Source: Rhizodiscina lignyota
Taxonomy: Eukaryota; Ascomycota; Dothideomycetes; Aulographales; Rhizodiscinaceae
NCBI GenBank assembly: GCA_010015805.1
Contig: ML978123.1
Span: 2,542,001 to 2,606,000 of the forward strand
Length of the DNA: 64,000 bases
Direction of reading: 5' to 3'
Of the stretch, positions 53,139 through 64,000 are shown one piece after another. Every line of letters starts with the position of its first letter. The first letter of the stretch is position 1. Both the position numbers and the translations under genes were made by a program. Below the pieces are notes generated by a model. That model saw only the letters and a list, made by a program, of their open reading frames with translations. It made no database searches and was not told the origin of the DNA.

Positions 53139-55595
53139 ATGCGTTCACACCTCACTCGCCTCGTCTTCCGGCACCTAGTTTATGGCCGACCTATTGTCCA
53201 CCGCGGCTGCCTTTACACATCGCGCATCACTAATCGCCTCAATGGCCCACCTGCATCAATCGCCGCCCAGCGCCGTACTTTCTTCGGCTTCTTCAACGTC
53301 GGCCGCGATGCACGATCCAAGAAGCAGGATACCGCCCCAGGGCTCGCGAAAATGAAGCGTCTGACGGAATCGCAAGTGATGGATTCGCGTCCCCCGAATA
53401 TAGAAGAGTTGGCTCCGGCGTTAAGGGAGTTTTTCAAATACAAGGTGGCGAAAGAGACGGCTCTAGACGACATTGAGGCCAGCTACGTCAGGGATACGAT
53501 GGAGCATCTTCAGAAGCACAAGCAGAGTGATGGAAAGCCGTGGTTGAGTGTGGATGATTTGTTGTTGGTTCGGACAATCTTCCGGCCGCTGCCGTTTGAA
53601 GATGTCTCAATTGTGCATAAGGCTGTCGCGAACCTGATGTTGACTGAAATCAACGAGAGACTATCCAATGGCGCTAAAGGCTCCAAAGTCTCATACGAGC
53701 AGAATATGGAACTGATTCCCGCCGTCATCGCGGTACTCTGCCACACTCAGCAGGCTCTATTAGCGAAAGATTGGCTGAAGACGACACTGAGAAGCATCAC
53801 GGCTACACCTGACGTCTTAAAGGACACGGTATGCGTTTTGCTTGCAGGCCTTCTGAGGCAAGACGCGGATGAGTCTGTTATACTGGATACACTGGAACTC
53901 GCTGGACCAGATAAAACCCCGAATATGAAAGGCCAGATGGTCAGTTATTATGCAAAGCGCGGCATGATACCCGAAGCACTACACTGGTTTAATCAATTAG
54001 AAAAAGAGAAGAGAAGCTGGGGACTGGTTTGGCTCCTGGATTCATGCACTAGGACGAAAGACGAGAGTCTAGGCCATCAACTAATTCGCGACTATCTGGA
54101 ATATTTTCTAGGATCCAAACATATTTGGATGGCCGTCTTCCGTTTCGCAGCTGGGACTGGCCGTGGCACCGAGGAGGTTGATCGTATGATGACAATAATG
54201 GAGAAGCGCAAACCAGTTTCTGCAAATTGGGAAGTCGATAACGCCATTATAAACAACCTGGTGGAATTTGCCATGATGCAAAAAGATCCTTATCTTGCAG
54301 AGCGATTCATAGCATTGGGTGAGAAACGGGGCGTAAAACCAGATGCTCGCACGTTCTCTCTGCAGATAGAGTATCGCTTGTCAGTTGACGACGTTGATGG
54401 CGCGCTTGCCTCGTACAAGCAAATCAAGAATCTGCTCCGGTCAGACGATGACTCCGATGCAAACAATGCTGCCGAGATCGCGGCAATCAATCATCTCGTC
54501 CAAGGCATGTGCCGGGTGGAAAGGCGCTACTCCTTTCAGCAAATCATGGACATTGTCGATGATCTCTCAGACAAACCGAAGACTTCATTCGAACCTAAGA
54601 CTGTATCGTGTCTATGCATCCTCCATCTTCGACGAGAAGAATACCACGACGTTGTCGACCTGCTTGACACCCATACTCAGAAATATAGCTTAGTCGATCG
54701 AGCCATGATTCGCGACGCCTTCGTGGGGCACTGTTTGGACCGGCGCAACAGTATCGCAAAGGTCTGGGATGCATACATGATCTTCCGCCAGGTTTTCAGC
54801 TACGAGACGAACCGCGAGATCCGCACGCGGATCATGAATGAGTTCTATGCGCGCCGGAGGCCGGACATGGCCTTCCACGTCTTCGAGCACATGCGGACCC
54901 ATCCGTCGGTCCCGTCCCAAGGGATCCGCGTTGACAAGGACACCTATATCGAGGCGTTCAAAGGTATCGCGAGAACAGCAGACGCAGAGACTCTAGAGCA
55001 AGTACACAACCTGCTGAAGCTTGACCCGGAGGTTGAACCCGACACGATAATCAACAACGCGCTGATGATGGCGTATATCGGTGCCCAAGACTCGTACCGC
55101 GCCCTTGAGATCTGGGAGGAGATCATGGACAGCAAAGAAGGGCCGAGCTACAATTCCATCCTAATTGCCTTCCGAGCGTGTGAGAGCCACCCCATCGGCG
55201 CTGAAAAGGCTCGCGCGATTTGGGAGCGCATCTTAGGGTTCGACATTGAGATCACGCGGGATGTCTTCAACGCGTGGCTGTGCTGCTTGGCGGCAAGAGG
55301 GCAGAACAAGGAGCTGGAAGAGTGGATCAAGCGGGCTGGGGAGTTTAATACGGAGATCGACTTCCAGATGTAAATTCACTTTCCATTTGATATTTCTGAA
55401 ACGGAGGCTAACAAGCATAGGATGGGCTCTCTAATCAACGCCTGCCGCTCGCCTTATGACCAGGGACACTTGGAGCAGTTCATGACGGAAAATGGACACA
55501 AGGATATCATCACAGAGATCGCTAGCGGTCCGAGCAGGCTCAGGAGAAATGGCTCAAGGACGTTCAGCGCCATCGATCGCTCGCTTCAGCCTTAA
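53139..55595 (+). CDS. CIA84: Complex I intermediate-associated protein CIA84, mitochondrial PPR-like (801 aa)
   Basis: Exons 53139-55369 and 55421-55595 (51-bp intron) give 801 residues. The N-terminus MRSHLTRLVFRHLVYGRP is a presequence, then R-R-T-F-F-G-F-F and R-P-P-N-I-E-E-L-A-P-A-L-R-E-F-F as in Aspergillus/Neurospora CIA84. The body is helical tandem repeats (PPR/TPR-like, about 250-740). CIA84 binds the membrane-arm intermediate during assembly of NADH dehydrogenase in the inner membrane and is released from the finished complex. The terminal exon adds M-G-S-L-I-N-A-C-R-S-P-Y-D and 45 more residues. Confidence 0.8.
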
Positions 55596-56254
55596 AGCTT
55601 CCAAGTGTCTGAACGCGAATATGTTCAATTGCGGTTCCACTACTACCATCGACTGGAGTCCCTTCATGCGTTCAACCAGGGGTGACACCCATGCTCCATC
55701 CCATTCGCACTCGCATTTACGTTAACTGCATTAGCCATGTGGGCCACGTTTCCTACGTGGTTAACGCGTCGACTGTGAATGGAACGGAGAGCGTGCATCC
55801 CCCGCAACGGCGTGATGCAAACGCACGCCCCGCGTGGATTCTGGATACTCAATCTACGATCCTACCCAGAATTACTGTTGCATGTGCCTCTAAAAGTGGC
55901 GAAGTATCTATGCACAGACCGTTTCGAGAAAGTCGATCTTCCACTATCAAGTTAAGGGCTTTAGTGAAGGTGTTGTAGCGTCTGATCGCAAAGATATGGG
56001 AAGACAGACGCATGAAGATCCTATGAGCCACCTTATCGGACGAAACGAGATGGAGGTGGAACATTGTCTATACACGCTGAGAAGTAATCCACACACATAT
56101 GTACATCAAACCAGCTACGGTTACAAGCCCATAGAGGGCACCAATTCGCGAGCCGAGTTTCCTGCATTGCACAAAAGACGTATTGTACAGAGCTTTTATC
56201 AAAAACCGTTCATGAACCCCTTTCTCCGTCTCTTAAAACCCATGACGTCCAATA
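55596..56254. other. Tail-to-tail spacer (CIA84 / COQ1)
   Basis: 660 bp with both 3' ends; only short frames. Nothing recognised. Confidence 0.5.
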
Positions 56255-57704
56255 TCACTTCCGTCTCTTCATAACCTTCTCGCACATATCCACCAGCCCC
56301 TGCTTCGCCTCGCTCTCCGGAAATATGGACAGCGCGCCAATCGCGCGATCGACATATGCCTGAGCCAACGCACGCGTCTGTTCCAATCCTCTCGAGGCGA
56401 GAACAATTTCTCTAGCCTGGCATTATTGTCAGTAAAACTTTGCCCCGTAGTGTCGGACGAGAAAACCGTTAGTCAAGAGCTCGCCAGGCACTCACCTTCT
56501 GAACATCTCCCTTCCCAGCAAACTTTCTCCCCACGAGCTTCCCCAACTCCCTTTCCTCCTCCCACGCAAATAGCAACGGCGCTGTCGCTAGCCCCAGCTC
56601 CAAATCAGCACCCGCTGGTTTCCCCAGCTCCGCTCCCGATATCGTGTAATCCAGCATATCATCAACCAATTGAAACGCCAGTCCGATGTTCTTGCCGTAC
56701 ACATACGCCGCCTCGACTGCTTCCGGTGTATCCCTCGCGGGTCCTAATAAAGCAGCAGCTCGACAGGATTTCGAGATGAGCGAAGCAGACTTGAGATATG
56801 TCTTCTGCAGGTAGTACTCCATCGTATCCGGGCTCCACTCTGGGCATTTCTCGTCATGCGCCGTGTTCTTCAGCTGCATGAACTCGCCTTCGACCAGGTT
56901 CGCAATCACAGTCGCGAGCAGCTCGATAACCTGCGGGTCGCGCAGGCGCGCGAGCGCCACAGAGGCTCGACCGAGCAGGAAGTCGCCCGCGAGCACGGCC
57001 ATTTTGTTGCCGAAGGCAATATTGGCCGAAGGAGACGAGCGGCGGGACAATGAGTGGTCGATGACATCGTCGTGGAGGAGAGATGCGGTGTGTATGAGCT
57101 CTGTTATCTCTGCGAGCCGCCGCTGGGACGGCAGAATGGAGGGATCTGACGTATCGTCTGGTGTGGATGGGGATGTCAAGGGACCGAAGGGTTCGGGGTC
57201 CTGGGAGGGGTTGTTGTCCGCGAGGACTTTTGCGGGAGAAATGGGAGCGTTGATTGTCTCTTGTGGTGGAGGGGAGTACGAGGCCGTCGTGGTGGGTATA
57301 CAGGCCGTTGCTCGAGACATAAGGAGCACGAGCATTGGTCGTACATATTTTCCTTCTGATTGGGTGTAGTATTTTGCCACCGTATCAAGCATAGGATGTC
57401 CCGAACCCAACAGGCTTCGTATATTCTTCGTGAGGAATTTGAGCTCCTTTGCAACTATCTTGAGTGGATCGACCGGTATTGGTGAATTTTGCTGCTCTGG
57501 CGCATTGAAGTAACTCTTCGCCGCCGATACGGCCGCGGCAAGGCCGGACTGAGTGCGCCGCCGCGCTGGATGATAGTACAACGAGACGACATGGCTAGGA
57601 AACTGCTGGTAGAGGCATTGCGAGCAGAGCGGCGTGCGGAGGAGAGGTGCGGCGATGGGGGTGAGACGAGCGAGCTTCGAAGCTCGCGTGGTGGGTCTAT
57701 GCAT
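56255..57704 (-). CDS. COQ1: Polyprenyl diphosphate synthase COQ1 (456 aa)
   Basis: Exons 57704-56496 and 56416-56255 (79-bp intron) give 456 residues. The first true ATG (MHRPTTRASKLARLTPIAAP) begins a basic mitochondrial presequence; the frame upstream has no ATG. Prenyltransferase motifs are present: L-L-H-D-D-V-I-D-H (first Asp-rich), G-N-K-M-A-V-L-A-G-D-F-L-L, G-E-F-M-Q-L and F-Q-L-V-D-D-M-L-D-Y (second Asp-rich). A Pro/Ser-rich insert (about 140-195) is typical of fungal enzymes. It elongates FPP/GGPP to the polyprenyl tail of ubiquinone in mitochondria. The last exon ends C-E-K-V-M-K-R-R-K. It is head-to-head with VMA12. Confidence 0.94.
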
Positions 57705-58142
57705 CTGCGTAGAGCATCTGTGAGGGCACCCAAATCCCAAGAGGCTAAACTTCCAAACTCAATTGAAGCAGTAGAAACTATCTTGACAGCTCTGGACGAC
57801 TATAAAGTCGATGACTGGCGTTGAGAAAAAAGTTACGGCCGTTCTAGACGACGAGCAAATAGATGACGCTAAAACGCTGCAAGTATCGGAAGATGCCGCG
57901 TACCTTGCGTATTCCGCGTATCGTTACTTTAGTACATACTAGGAAGCTAAGTAGGAGCACCCGAGAGCTGTGGATATGGGTGATGTGGGTACCCGATTTT
58001 AGGTGCAGCTGGCCCAAGATTCGGTTGATCTCCGGGTGCCTCCGTTACTTCTAGGCAGATAGGCTACTAGCTTCTTCGTGCCCGTACCGCAACTCGATGA
58101 CTCCATCCTAACGGCTCAACTCTCTCCCTCGCTCCAACAAAC
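57705..58142. other. Divergent promoter (COQ1 / VMA12)
   Basis: 438 bp between head-to-head starts. No further gene was recognised. Confidence 0.5.
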
Positions 58143-58970
58143 ATGGTGCTTCTATGCATGACTCCCGCCATCGTGGCAGCAGTCACGAAATACCAGGACC
58201 TAAAGAACGCGTCAGAGTCAGACGACAAACCTCCCAGAACACCAGACGAGCCTTCCCTCGACGACCCAGCTGAAGGCAACTCAATATCTCACTTTCAGCT
58301 CGTCGAGATATCCAAGTTCCTCCTCTCCCACAATCATACTGATGACGTATCGGAAGACGGCGATGGCCAGAATCACGACAGAATACGCGACCAATACCGC
58401 ATTTCCAGCCTTCTCCGCGGTGCATCATTCTATAACCCACCACCTGCTCCCAAACCCGCGCCATCGTCAGAATACCAAGCACTTATGGCACGACTACGAG
58501 CCGCCGAAGAGCAAAAATCCTATGAACGAATGCTGAATCCATTGCCGCCTGCACAGTCGTTCTACGAGCGCTTTCCCAATGCGCATAACGTAGACAGCAA
58601 CGATCAAGAGGACGACGTCACATACGCGGATGTCGACAGGCAGCTTACGCTGATAATCAATGTGTTGGTGACTGTTGTCGCGTGCGGCATTGCAATTTGG
58701 ATCATTGCACGACGATGGAGCGCGCCAGCTCGACTGGGACTGAGCATGAGTGGCGCGATTCTTGTAGCTGTCGCAGAAGTGGTGGTATACACGGGCTACC
58801 TACGACGGGTGAAAGAGGCTAAGGGAAAGGAGAAGCGCAAGATTGAGAACAAAGAGATTGTGGAGACGTGGGTCATTGAGGGAAAGAGCATGCCGGACAG
58901 GCCGAAAGTGATTGGTGAAGTGCTGGGACAGGATCCTAAAGATGCTGTAAGGAGGAGGAAGGCGAGATAA
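58143..58970 (+). CDS. VMA12: V-ATPase assembly factor VMA12/VPH2 (275 aa)
   Basis: Intronless, ATG at 58143. The Vma12 domain (about 75-235) shows L-L-R-G-A-S-F-Y-N-P-P-P, S-S-E-Y-Q-A-L-M-A-R-L-R-A-A-E-E-Q-K-S-Y-E-R-M-L, the conserved 'S/Y-x2-M-x-R-L-R' core. It is followed by two transmembrane helices (LTLIINVLVTVVACGIAIWI and one at about 205-225) and a basic C-terminus with K-G-K-E-K-R-K-I and V-R-R-R-K-A-R. Vma12 with Vma22 and Vma21 assembles the Vo sector of the vacuolar H+-ATPase in the ER; the basic end fits ER retention. Confidence 0.88.
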   Translation: MVLLCMTPAIVAAVTKYQDLKNASESDDKPPRTPDEPSLDDPAEGNSISHFQLVEISKFLLSHNHTDDVSEDGDGQNHDRIRDQYRISSLLRGASFYNPPPAPKPAPSSEYQALMARLRAAEEQKSYERMLNPLPPAQSFYERFPNAHNVDSNDQEDDVTYADVDRQLTLIINVLVTVVACGIAIWIIARRWSAPARLGLSMSGAILVAVAEVVVYTGYLRRVKEAKGKEKRKIENKEIVETWVIEGKSMPDRPKVIGEVLGQDPKDAVRRRKAR

Positions 58971-59179
58971 AAGAATAATGAATTGAGGGCAAATGCTGAT
59001 TTTATTTGACTGCAAAAATTTCGCATGCTGGTTCTCTACCCCATGCAGCATCCATCTTGAGTTGAAAGGCTATAGCTATCCGACTTCTAGCTCTAACGAC
59101 CTCGTTAGTGCCACTTCGAAGCCTCTACTTCCTTCACATCTCTCAACCCTCGCGCAACCCTCGATCAACCTCGCAACCC
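58971..59179. other. Tail-to-tail spacer
   Basis: About 210 bp between VMA12 and the enoyl-CoA hydratase gene. Nothing recognised. Confidence 0.5.
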
Positions 59180-60063
59180 TCAAATCTTCGCCTTAGCCGG
59201 CCGACTCGTCACCCTACCATGCACATAGCTGATCCCCCTTATTCTCTGCTGCGCATCACCATACAGCTCATTCCTCAGCAAACTATAGACGCCCATCTTC
59301 GCCCTCGGCGCCACCTCGCGTGCCTTCGCTAAGGCAACTTCGAACATTTTGTCCGGCGGGGCGATGGCGTCGACGATGCCAGCCTCGAACGCCTCTTTGC
59401 CGGTGAACTTGTGCGCTTCGAGCAGGAGCTTGCGGGCGACTTGGGGGTGCAGCTTGCCACGAGGGAGGAGGCCGATGCCGTCGAAGTGGAGGCCGAGGTT
59501 TATGGGGGGCTGAGGGGTGAGATGTTAGTAAAGGATCGATCATAAGTCAAAAGTACAACGAGCAGGACACCATGCTAGACGGTTTTGTATGGCAGGGGGA
59601 ACGTACCATGGAGAAGAATCCCCTGTTGGCATTCATGATGCGGTAGTCGTGTGCCAAAGCGTAAGGGCATGCACCACCAAAGGTGTGACCAGTGAGTAAA
59701 GCGATGGTGGGGAAAGGAAAGTCAAGGATCGTAGCAATCAGAGGGTAGAAGCCGTCGCTGTTCGCATACGGATTGGTGTCCGTCTCATCGAGTTCCAGAC
59801 CCTGTCATATGCACCTTCAAGTCAGATAGTGGAAAACGAGGCATGGAGCAGATCAAGCTCACGGTACACCAAAACTTCGCATCATTCCCTCTCGTGATCA
59901 CACATCCTTCTGTGTCTGTGCCCAATTCCTTCTCAATGTCTCGGAATGCCCTGATAATTTCTTGTGCGTAGCGCTGGTTCAGTCGGTTCTCTGGTGGCTT
60001 CTGCATCGTGATCACGAAGACCTGGCCATGTCTGTCGACTGAGAGCTGCTCGTACGGACCCAT
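59180..60063 (-). CDS. Enoyl-CoA hydratase/isomerase family protein, probably peroxisomal (241 aa)
   Basis: Exons 60063-59863, 59801-59607 and 59509-59180 join in phase 0 to 241 residues. MGPYEQLSVDRHGQVFVITM is a typical crotonase start. The crotonase oxyanion loop reads G-H-T-F-G-G-A-C-P-Y-A-L-A-H-D-Y-R-I-M. Then come P-P-I-N-L-G-L and R-K-L-L-L-E-A-H-K-F-T-G-K-E-A-F-E-A-G-I-V-D. The C-terminus is A-K-I, a permissible but weak peroxisomal PTS1. The length and P-P-I-N-L-G context favour a delta3-delta2-enoyl-CoA isomerase type over a hydratase (the paired catalytic Glu of hydratases is not evident). A role in beta-oxidation of unsaturated fatty acids is inferred. Confidence 0.85.
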
Positions 60064-60525
60064 GATTGCTGCTTGTCCTTCAAACTGTCTCGTCGGAATG
60101 TCGTTGGTACAGGGCCACGCGACGTTACTGAGTTACAATTGAGAGGTGAGGTCGAGCAGACAACCCTGCAGCTCAAACTGCGGGACAATCGAGGCGCCGA
60201 GGCTGGGAGCTGTGCTACTCCCACCAGGTGGACGATCTGGCTCCGGCTATGCCAAGGGCATCCGTGGCGTGGAGAAGGTGAATAATTGTGGGTTGCTAAG
60301 TGCGGGGTTTTTCGTCGCCGGTTGTTTTCGGTTCACTCGGTCGAAAAGGCGTTATGTACCCACGACCTGGGTCGCACGTGGAGAAAGGCCTGGACCCACA
60401 TCATCGGGAGCTCGCAGCCGCATGCAAAAATTATGCTTCTCAAAAAGCCCGTGGTAGCTCGGAGATATTGGCTTTGGAGGACGGTGATTTTGAAAAGAGT
60501 CCAGAATCGATCTAGGGCATCAGCC
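60064..60525. other. Intergenic region with a CCTCGG box
   Basis: 460 bp upstream of the enoyl-CoA hydratase gene and downstream of the regulator gene. Nothing else recognised. Confidence 0.5.
60197..60202 (-). promoter_or_regulatory. Possible FarA/CTF1-type CCTCGG site
   Basis: CCGAGG on plus, CCTCGG on minus, 134 bp before the hydratase ATG. CCTCGG is the known recognition core of fungal fatty-acid regulators FarA/FarB/CTF1. A six-base match can occur by chance. Confidence 0.3.
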
Positions 60526-62596
60526 CTACCACATCATAGAACCATCCCAGTCATTAAACAGCCAGTTGCCAATTCCGCCATACTGGTCGAATCCATCTTG
60601 ATTGCCCAGAAAGGCGCTTGCCAGTTGGATATTGTCTCGCGCATCAAGTGCAGAGCTGTCGTTCAACTCCCGCGTCGAGCCGTTGAACATGGATCCTGGA
60701 GTGCGCAAATCCTGAAGAATGCCGGCCGTCATGAGATCGCGAGTGGCAGGTTGTGTAGCATCTGTGCCATCGTACAGCACGTCCCATTGGCGACACAGAT
60801 CAGGACCGAAGCCTTCGAAGAACTGGCGCTGCTCCTCTGAGAGGTTGTTTTCAGGGAACGAGTTGAGACGTTGGCGTTTGCTTGCGGCTTCGCGCACATC
60901 AGATCTGCTAACAAATCAGTTCATATCCAGTTCAAGGACTTGAAATAGAGACTTACAGATTCTTGAGTGATCCAATAGCGGACGGCCATCTCTTAGCAAG
61001 CTCTTCCTGCGACTGAAAGATGATACGGAGATCTTGTTCAGCAAGATGCCAGAGTCCTGCGTACTTATAGCACGAGAGTTGAGCCACACCAGCAACGAGC
61101 AAGTAGAATGTAAAGATCGGTCCAAGGTATCGAATCTCGTCTCTCGCCAAAAATTCTTCAAAGATTCCAGCAACGAATGATGAGGCGAGCAACGACGCGG
61201 TGGAAGGTGTAGAGCCTGTGCCCTGGGATTTGTGCAGTATAACCAGATTGGTGAAATACTGAACATGCAGCTGGCGAGCTTCAAAGCAGTAGGACCTAAG
61301 TGCCCGCTCCGGCGCAGGATATACCAGCTGGAGCCTCTCTGGCAGCGTCTTGACCCACCTGAACAAGCGATTCTCGATTGATTGGCGGTGCTGCGACAGA
61401 TTATGTCGTTTCATCAGGAAGCAGGCCGTTAGGTCACCCATGATCAACGATATATGAACAAAGGCAATGAATAATTGCGCCGCTGCAGCGTCGCCTTCGA
61501 AATCATCCACGGTTGGAAAACTAACATCTGACAAGTCAAGATTGACAGCTCTGGGACGTCCATGTCCTGCGTTGATGAGGCTGTCCCGAACGACGAGAGA
61601 CCACCATATCCGTCTTCGTAGTGCCGCGTCTCTCTTGTGAAGTGGCTCACGGTGAAGTCCGACCTGATATGCCAGTCCCACAGAGATACGGCACCAGAAA
61701 CCGCTAGTGTCGATAGAGACATGCTCTGGGCTTTGCGGATTCCACCAATTGAGGAGGCAGACTGCTACTGTGTTCAGAATCGGGTCTTTTTCAGTTCCCA
61801 TCCAGAACAGCGTCTTGGCTTTCTTGTAGAATTCTTCCGCCGTTCGTGAAGCTAGTGGTCCTGACGATACACGGCTCCCTGCGAGCAACATCGCCTGAAG
61901 CAATAGGATAGACACTTCATTTTGTGGCCGTCCTTCAATCCAGCTCCTGTCCACGATGGGCGTCCACGGGTAGCATCTCTGCCAGAATCCATCGAGGAGT
62001 GACTCTCTAATCGAGCGCGGTGGTAGCTCCCATACGTGCTGAATCTGTAAGACCTCCATATCACGGTCTGACATGGTCATGATCGAGCTCTGGGGCTGAT
62101 CCGGCTCATCGTCAATCGGCACTTCAGCGCCAATATATTCACTCCGTCCAAGGTAGCTCGCGCCAGTAGGAGAGAAGTTGTTCGTATTTCTCCGCGATAG
62201 CGATGGCTCGATTGGGATTGGGGCCGCCGTTTCTGTGTCAGTGAACACAACAGACACGCCCTCCACACTTGGTGGATCCTTGATGCCATTTGAGTTCCCC
62301 GCAGAGCCCATACTCCCATTCAGCGTCGCGATCCCAGGAAGACTTGTCATATGCCCTCCGCTATGACCATTCGCCGTAGCCATGCTAGCCCTCCGCGCGC
62401 CATCACGAGGCGGGCTTGGTGAGAAAGCGCTATATCGCTTCCTCTTGCGCTCGCGGGGTATGCAATCGTCGTAGCCATCCTTGATGCAGTTCGAGCACCG
62501 CTGCCCATTCACGGCGTCGAGATCGCATCGAATCTTCTTCTTGTGACAGATGACACACGCCTTAGAAGCACGCGGCCGGGATGCGTCGGCAGGCAT
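60526..62596 (-). CDS. Zn2Cys6 transcription factor with fungal_trans domain (673 aa)
   Basis: Exons 62596-60957 and 60907-60526 give 673 residues (672 if the alternative acceptor at 60904 is used; the site reads TTAGCAG, a NAGNAG tandem). The binuclear cluster is C14-V-I-C17-x6-C24-x9-C34-x2-C37-x7-C45, followed by a basic R-E-R-K-R-K-R. The fungal_trans middle-homology region (about 220-500) has L-L-D-G-F-W-Q-R-C-Y-P-W-T-P-I-V-D, F-W-C-R-I-S-V-G-L-A-Y-Q-V-G-L-H-R-E and R-R-R-I-W-W-S-L-V-V-R-D. The 'A-C-x2-C-H-K-K-K-x-R-C-D' style and long W-W-S-L-x2-R-D pattern recall cutinase transcription factor 1 beta, a regulator of fatty-acid/cutin genes, but the assignment is tentative. The position between two beta-oxidation genes fits. 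Confidence 0.88.
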
Positions 62597-63240
62597 GGTA
62601 CTTTTTGGTTTCCACTCCTTGAGTAAACAATCACGGCTCCTTCTGGCGCTCTGTGCTGTCCTTCGGCTGCTTACCGCCTTGCTGGGCCCTTCTCTGGTGC
62701 TTGCCGGCACAGTACGGCAATGGGGGACTGTGCGAAAGATGGCGAAGGGGGCTGATCCGTACGATTGAGGCGACTCAACGCTCCTCCTGCCCCGATGTCT
62801 GACAAGAAGCGCAATCTTTGAGGATGTCAGCAGTCTCCTGGCGTGCGAAAAGCAGCTCTTTTCGGAGGGTTGAGGCTGTTTTTCGTGCTTGACAGCAGTT
62901 GGCCCAGGCTCGGTTTGCGGGGTTGGGCCGACCAGGGTTCCCCATCAGGAGCTAGATCACGAGCGGCTTAGTGGCTGAGATTGTTACCGGAGGGTATTCG
63001 TGTCCTTGGTGTGGCGCATGCGTGCATTTAATAACTGGAAAAGCCTCCATTTGAGCGTCGCTTCGTTCACCTTCTTTCATCAAGACGCATAGTGTAAGGT
63101 GTAGAGCTGGCATAGATAATCAATCCATATTGCGGTATATGCCCGCAATCCACTAAGAGCTTTTCTCCGCTCATGTTGAATGTTACCATTCCCATGATCC
63201 ACCCAGAGTGAAAGAAGGAGAAAACAGAAATATATACAGA
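62597..63240. other. Promoter of the Zn2Cys6 gene / 3' end of acyl-CoA oxidase
   Basis: 640 bp with no recognised gene. Confidence 0.5.
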
Positions 63241-64000
63241 TTAGAGTTTGGCCAAAACCTGCTGCGTGCCAGATCCACTTCCCATTACAATCTCCTCGTT
63301 CCGCCAGTCAGGGTTGAAGGTGATCTTGTTCAGGGGATTGTGCCGATGTACTCTGTCATACATGTCCTCATACACGCGCCCATCGTACCTGCCGAGAGAG
63401 CTCTCGAGGAGATAGTCGGGCATAGACCAGCTGTCTACCAACTTGATGGCATGTGGTCGGATCTTGTCAGTCATCAAGTGCAGGACCACATCTGGGATCC
63501 TATCCAGGGAAGCTGAAGTAACAGCGTTGGTGGCTGCAAAACTATGAGAGTCGGAATCGATGGTGTTGAGTGCGAAGAGTCGATATAGGTCGTGCATGAC
63601 AGTATTAGTTGGTGAAGAGAGTGGTGACTTCATCACTGCATCGTAAAAGTGTGAGATGAGGAAGGTTTGGGAGTATGCTGGACACATGTCAGTCACTGTT
63701 GAAGCCATTATTTCGATAGATGGGTTCCTCACCGTTGCTAAGCTTGTGGAGTTGGATCATCAGGTTATTCCACTTGCCCTTATTCACTATGCGAGCTTCG
63801 TATGCAAGATAGCTAAGGTGCGCTGCTCGCCACCGGAAAGCCTCAACGATTGCTTGGTCGTCCACCTGGCCAAATCGAACGATGTCGACGGGGACCTTGG
63901 AAGACCTCGACTTGAGATAGTGTTTGAAGAGGTCATCTGTCGAGTCCTTTGATGCCGCATTCGGATTCTTGACTACTGTTTCCATCTTCTTAATCAAGTA
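63241..64000 (-). CDS. Acyl-CoA oxidase, C-terminal fragment (peroxisomal, PTS1)
   Basis: The gene enters from the right edge. Exons >64000-63733 and 63677-63241 (55-bp intron) read H-L-S-Y-L-A-Y-E-A-R, N-K-G-K-W-N-N-L-M-I-Q-L-H-K-L-S-N | A-Y-S-Q-T-F-L-I-S-H-F-Y-D-A and then L-Y-R-L-F-A-L-N-T-I, the acyl-CoA oxidase C-terminal (ACOX) domain. The last residues are L-A-K-L, a canonical PTS1. Acyl-CoA oxidase makes the first beta-oxidation step in peroxisomes, passing electrons to oxygen. The FAD-binding N-terminal half and start lie beyond the window. Confidence 0.92.

Overview
The window is nuclear DNA of a filamentous ascomycete (Pezizomycotina; a dothideomycete-like relative is plausible but not proven). 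The evidence is short spliceosomal introns of about 50-150 bp with GT...AG ends, fungus-specific families (HET domain, UstYa/DUF3328, 2EXR, GH128, Zn2Cys6 with fungal_trans, VID27, CIA84) and a fused HIS7 glutaminase-cyclase. There are no operons; genes lie on both strands with spacers of 0.2-3.3 kb. Exon joins below were worked out by hand from frame, splice sites and family conservation.

Layout. 0-10.6 kb: N-terminus of a zinc-type polyol dehydrogenase at the left edge (-), a single-pass membrane protein (+), HIS7 (-) and IMP3 (+) sharing a 225-bp divergent promoter with a perfect Gcn4/CpcA site, an MFS sugar porter (-), an MDR-type oxidoreductase (+) and a Cys-rich membrane protein (-). 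10.6-24 kb: a UstYa-like protein (+) with an altered first metal motif, VID27 (-), a gene-poor 3.3 kb stretch, a nine-exon amino-acid/choline-type permease (+) and the DPH7 WD40 protein (-). 24-36 kb: a HET-domain gene with a broken reading frame (-) and a giant intronless UTP20 (-). 37-45 kb: a secreted FAD-linked oxidase (+), a GH128 glucanase (-), 3 kb without recognisable genes and an O-methyltransferase (+) lacking the usual catalytic His. 45-64 kb: cullin-3 (-), the mitochondrial chaperone ZIM17 (+), mitochondrial ribosomal protein S18 (-), a 2EXR-like protein with a 90-bp in-frame duplication (+), complex I assembly factor CIA84 (+), COQ1 (-), VMA12 (+), an enoyl-CoA hydratase/isomerase (-), a Zn2Cys6 regulator (-) and the C-terminus of an acyl-CoA oxidase (-) running off the right edge.

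Common functions. IMP3 and UTP20 both belong to the small-subunit processome. ZIM17, mS18, CIA84 and COQ1 form a run of mitochondrial genes at 48-58 kb. The last 5 kb holds two likely peroxisomal fatty-acid beta-oxidation enzymes (C-termini AKI and AKL) on either side of a Zn2Cys6 regulator. No complete secondary-metabolite cluster is visible: UstYa, FAD-oxidase and O-methyltransferase genes are present, but no backbone enzyme or precursor peptide was recognised. No tRNA, rRNA, CRISPR or intact transposon was found.
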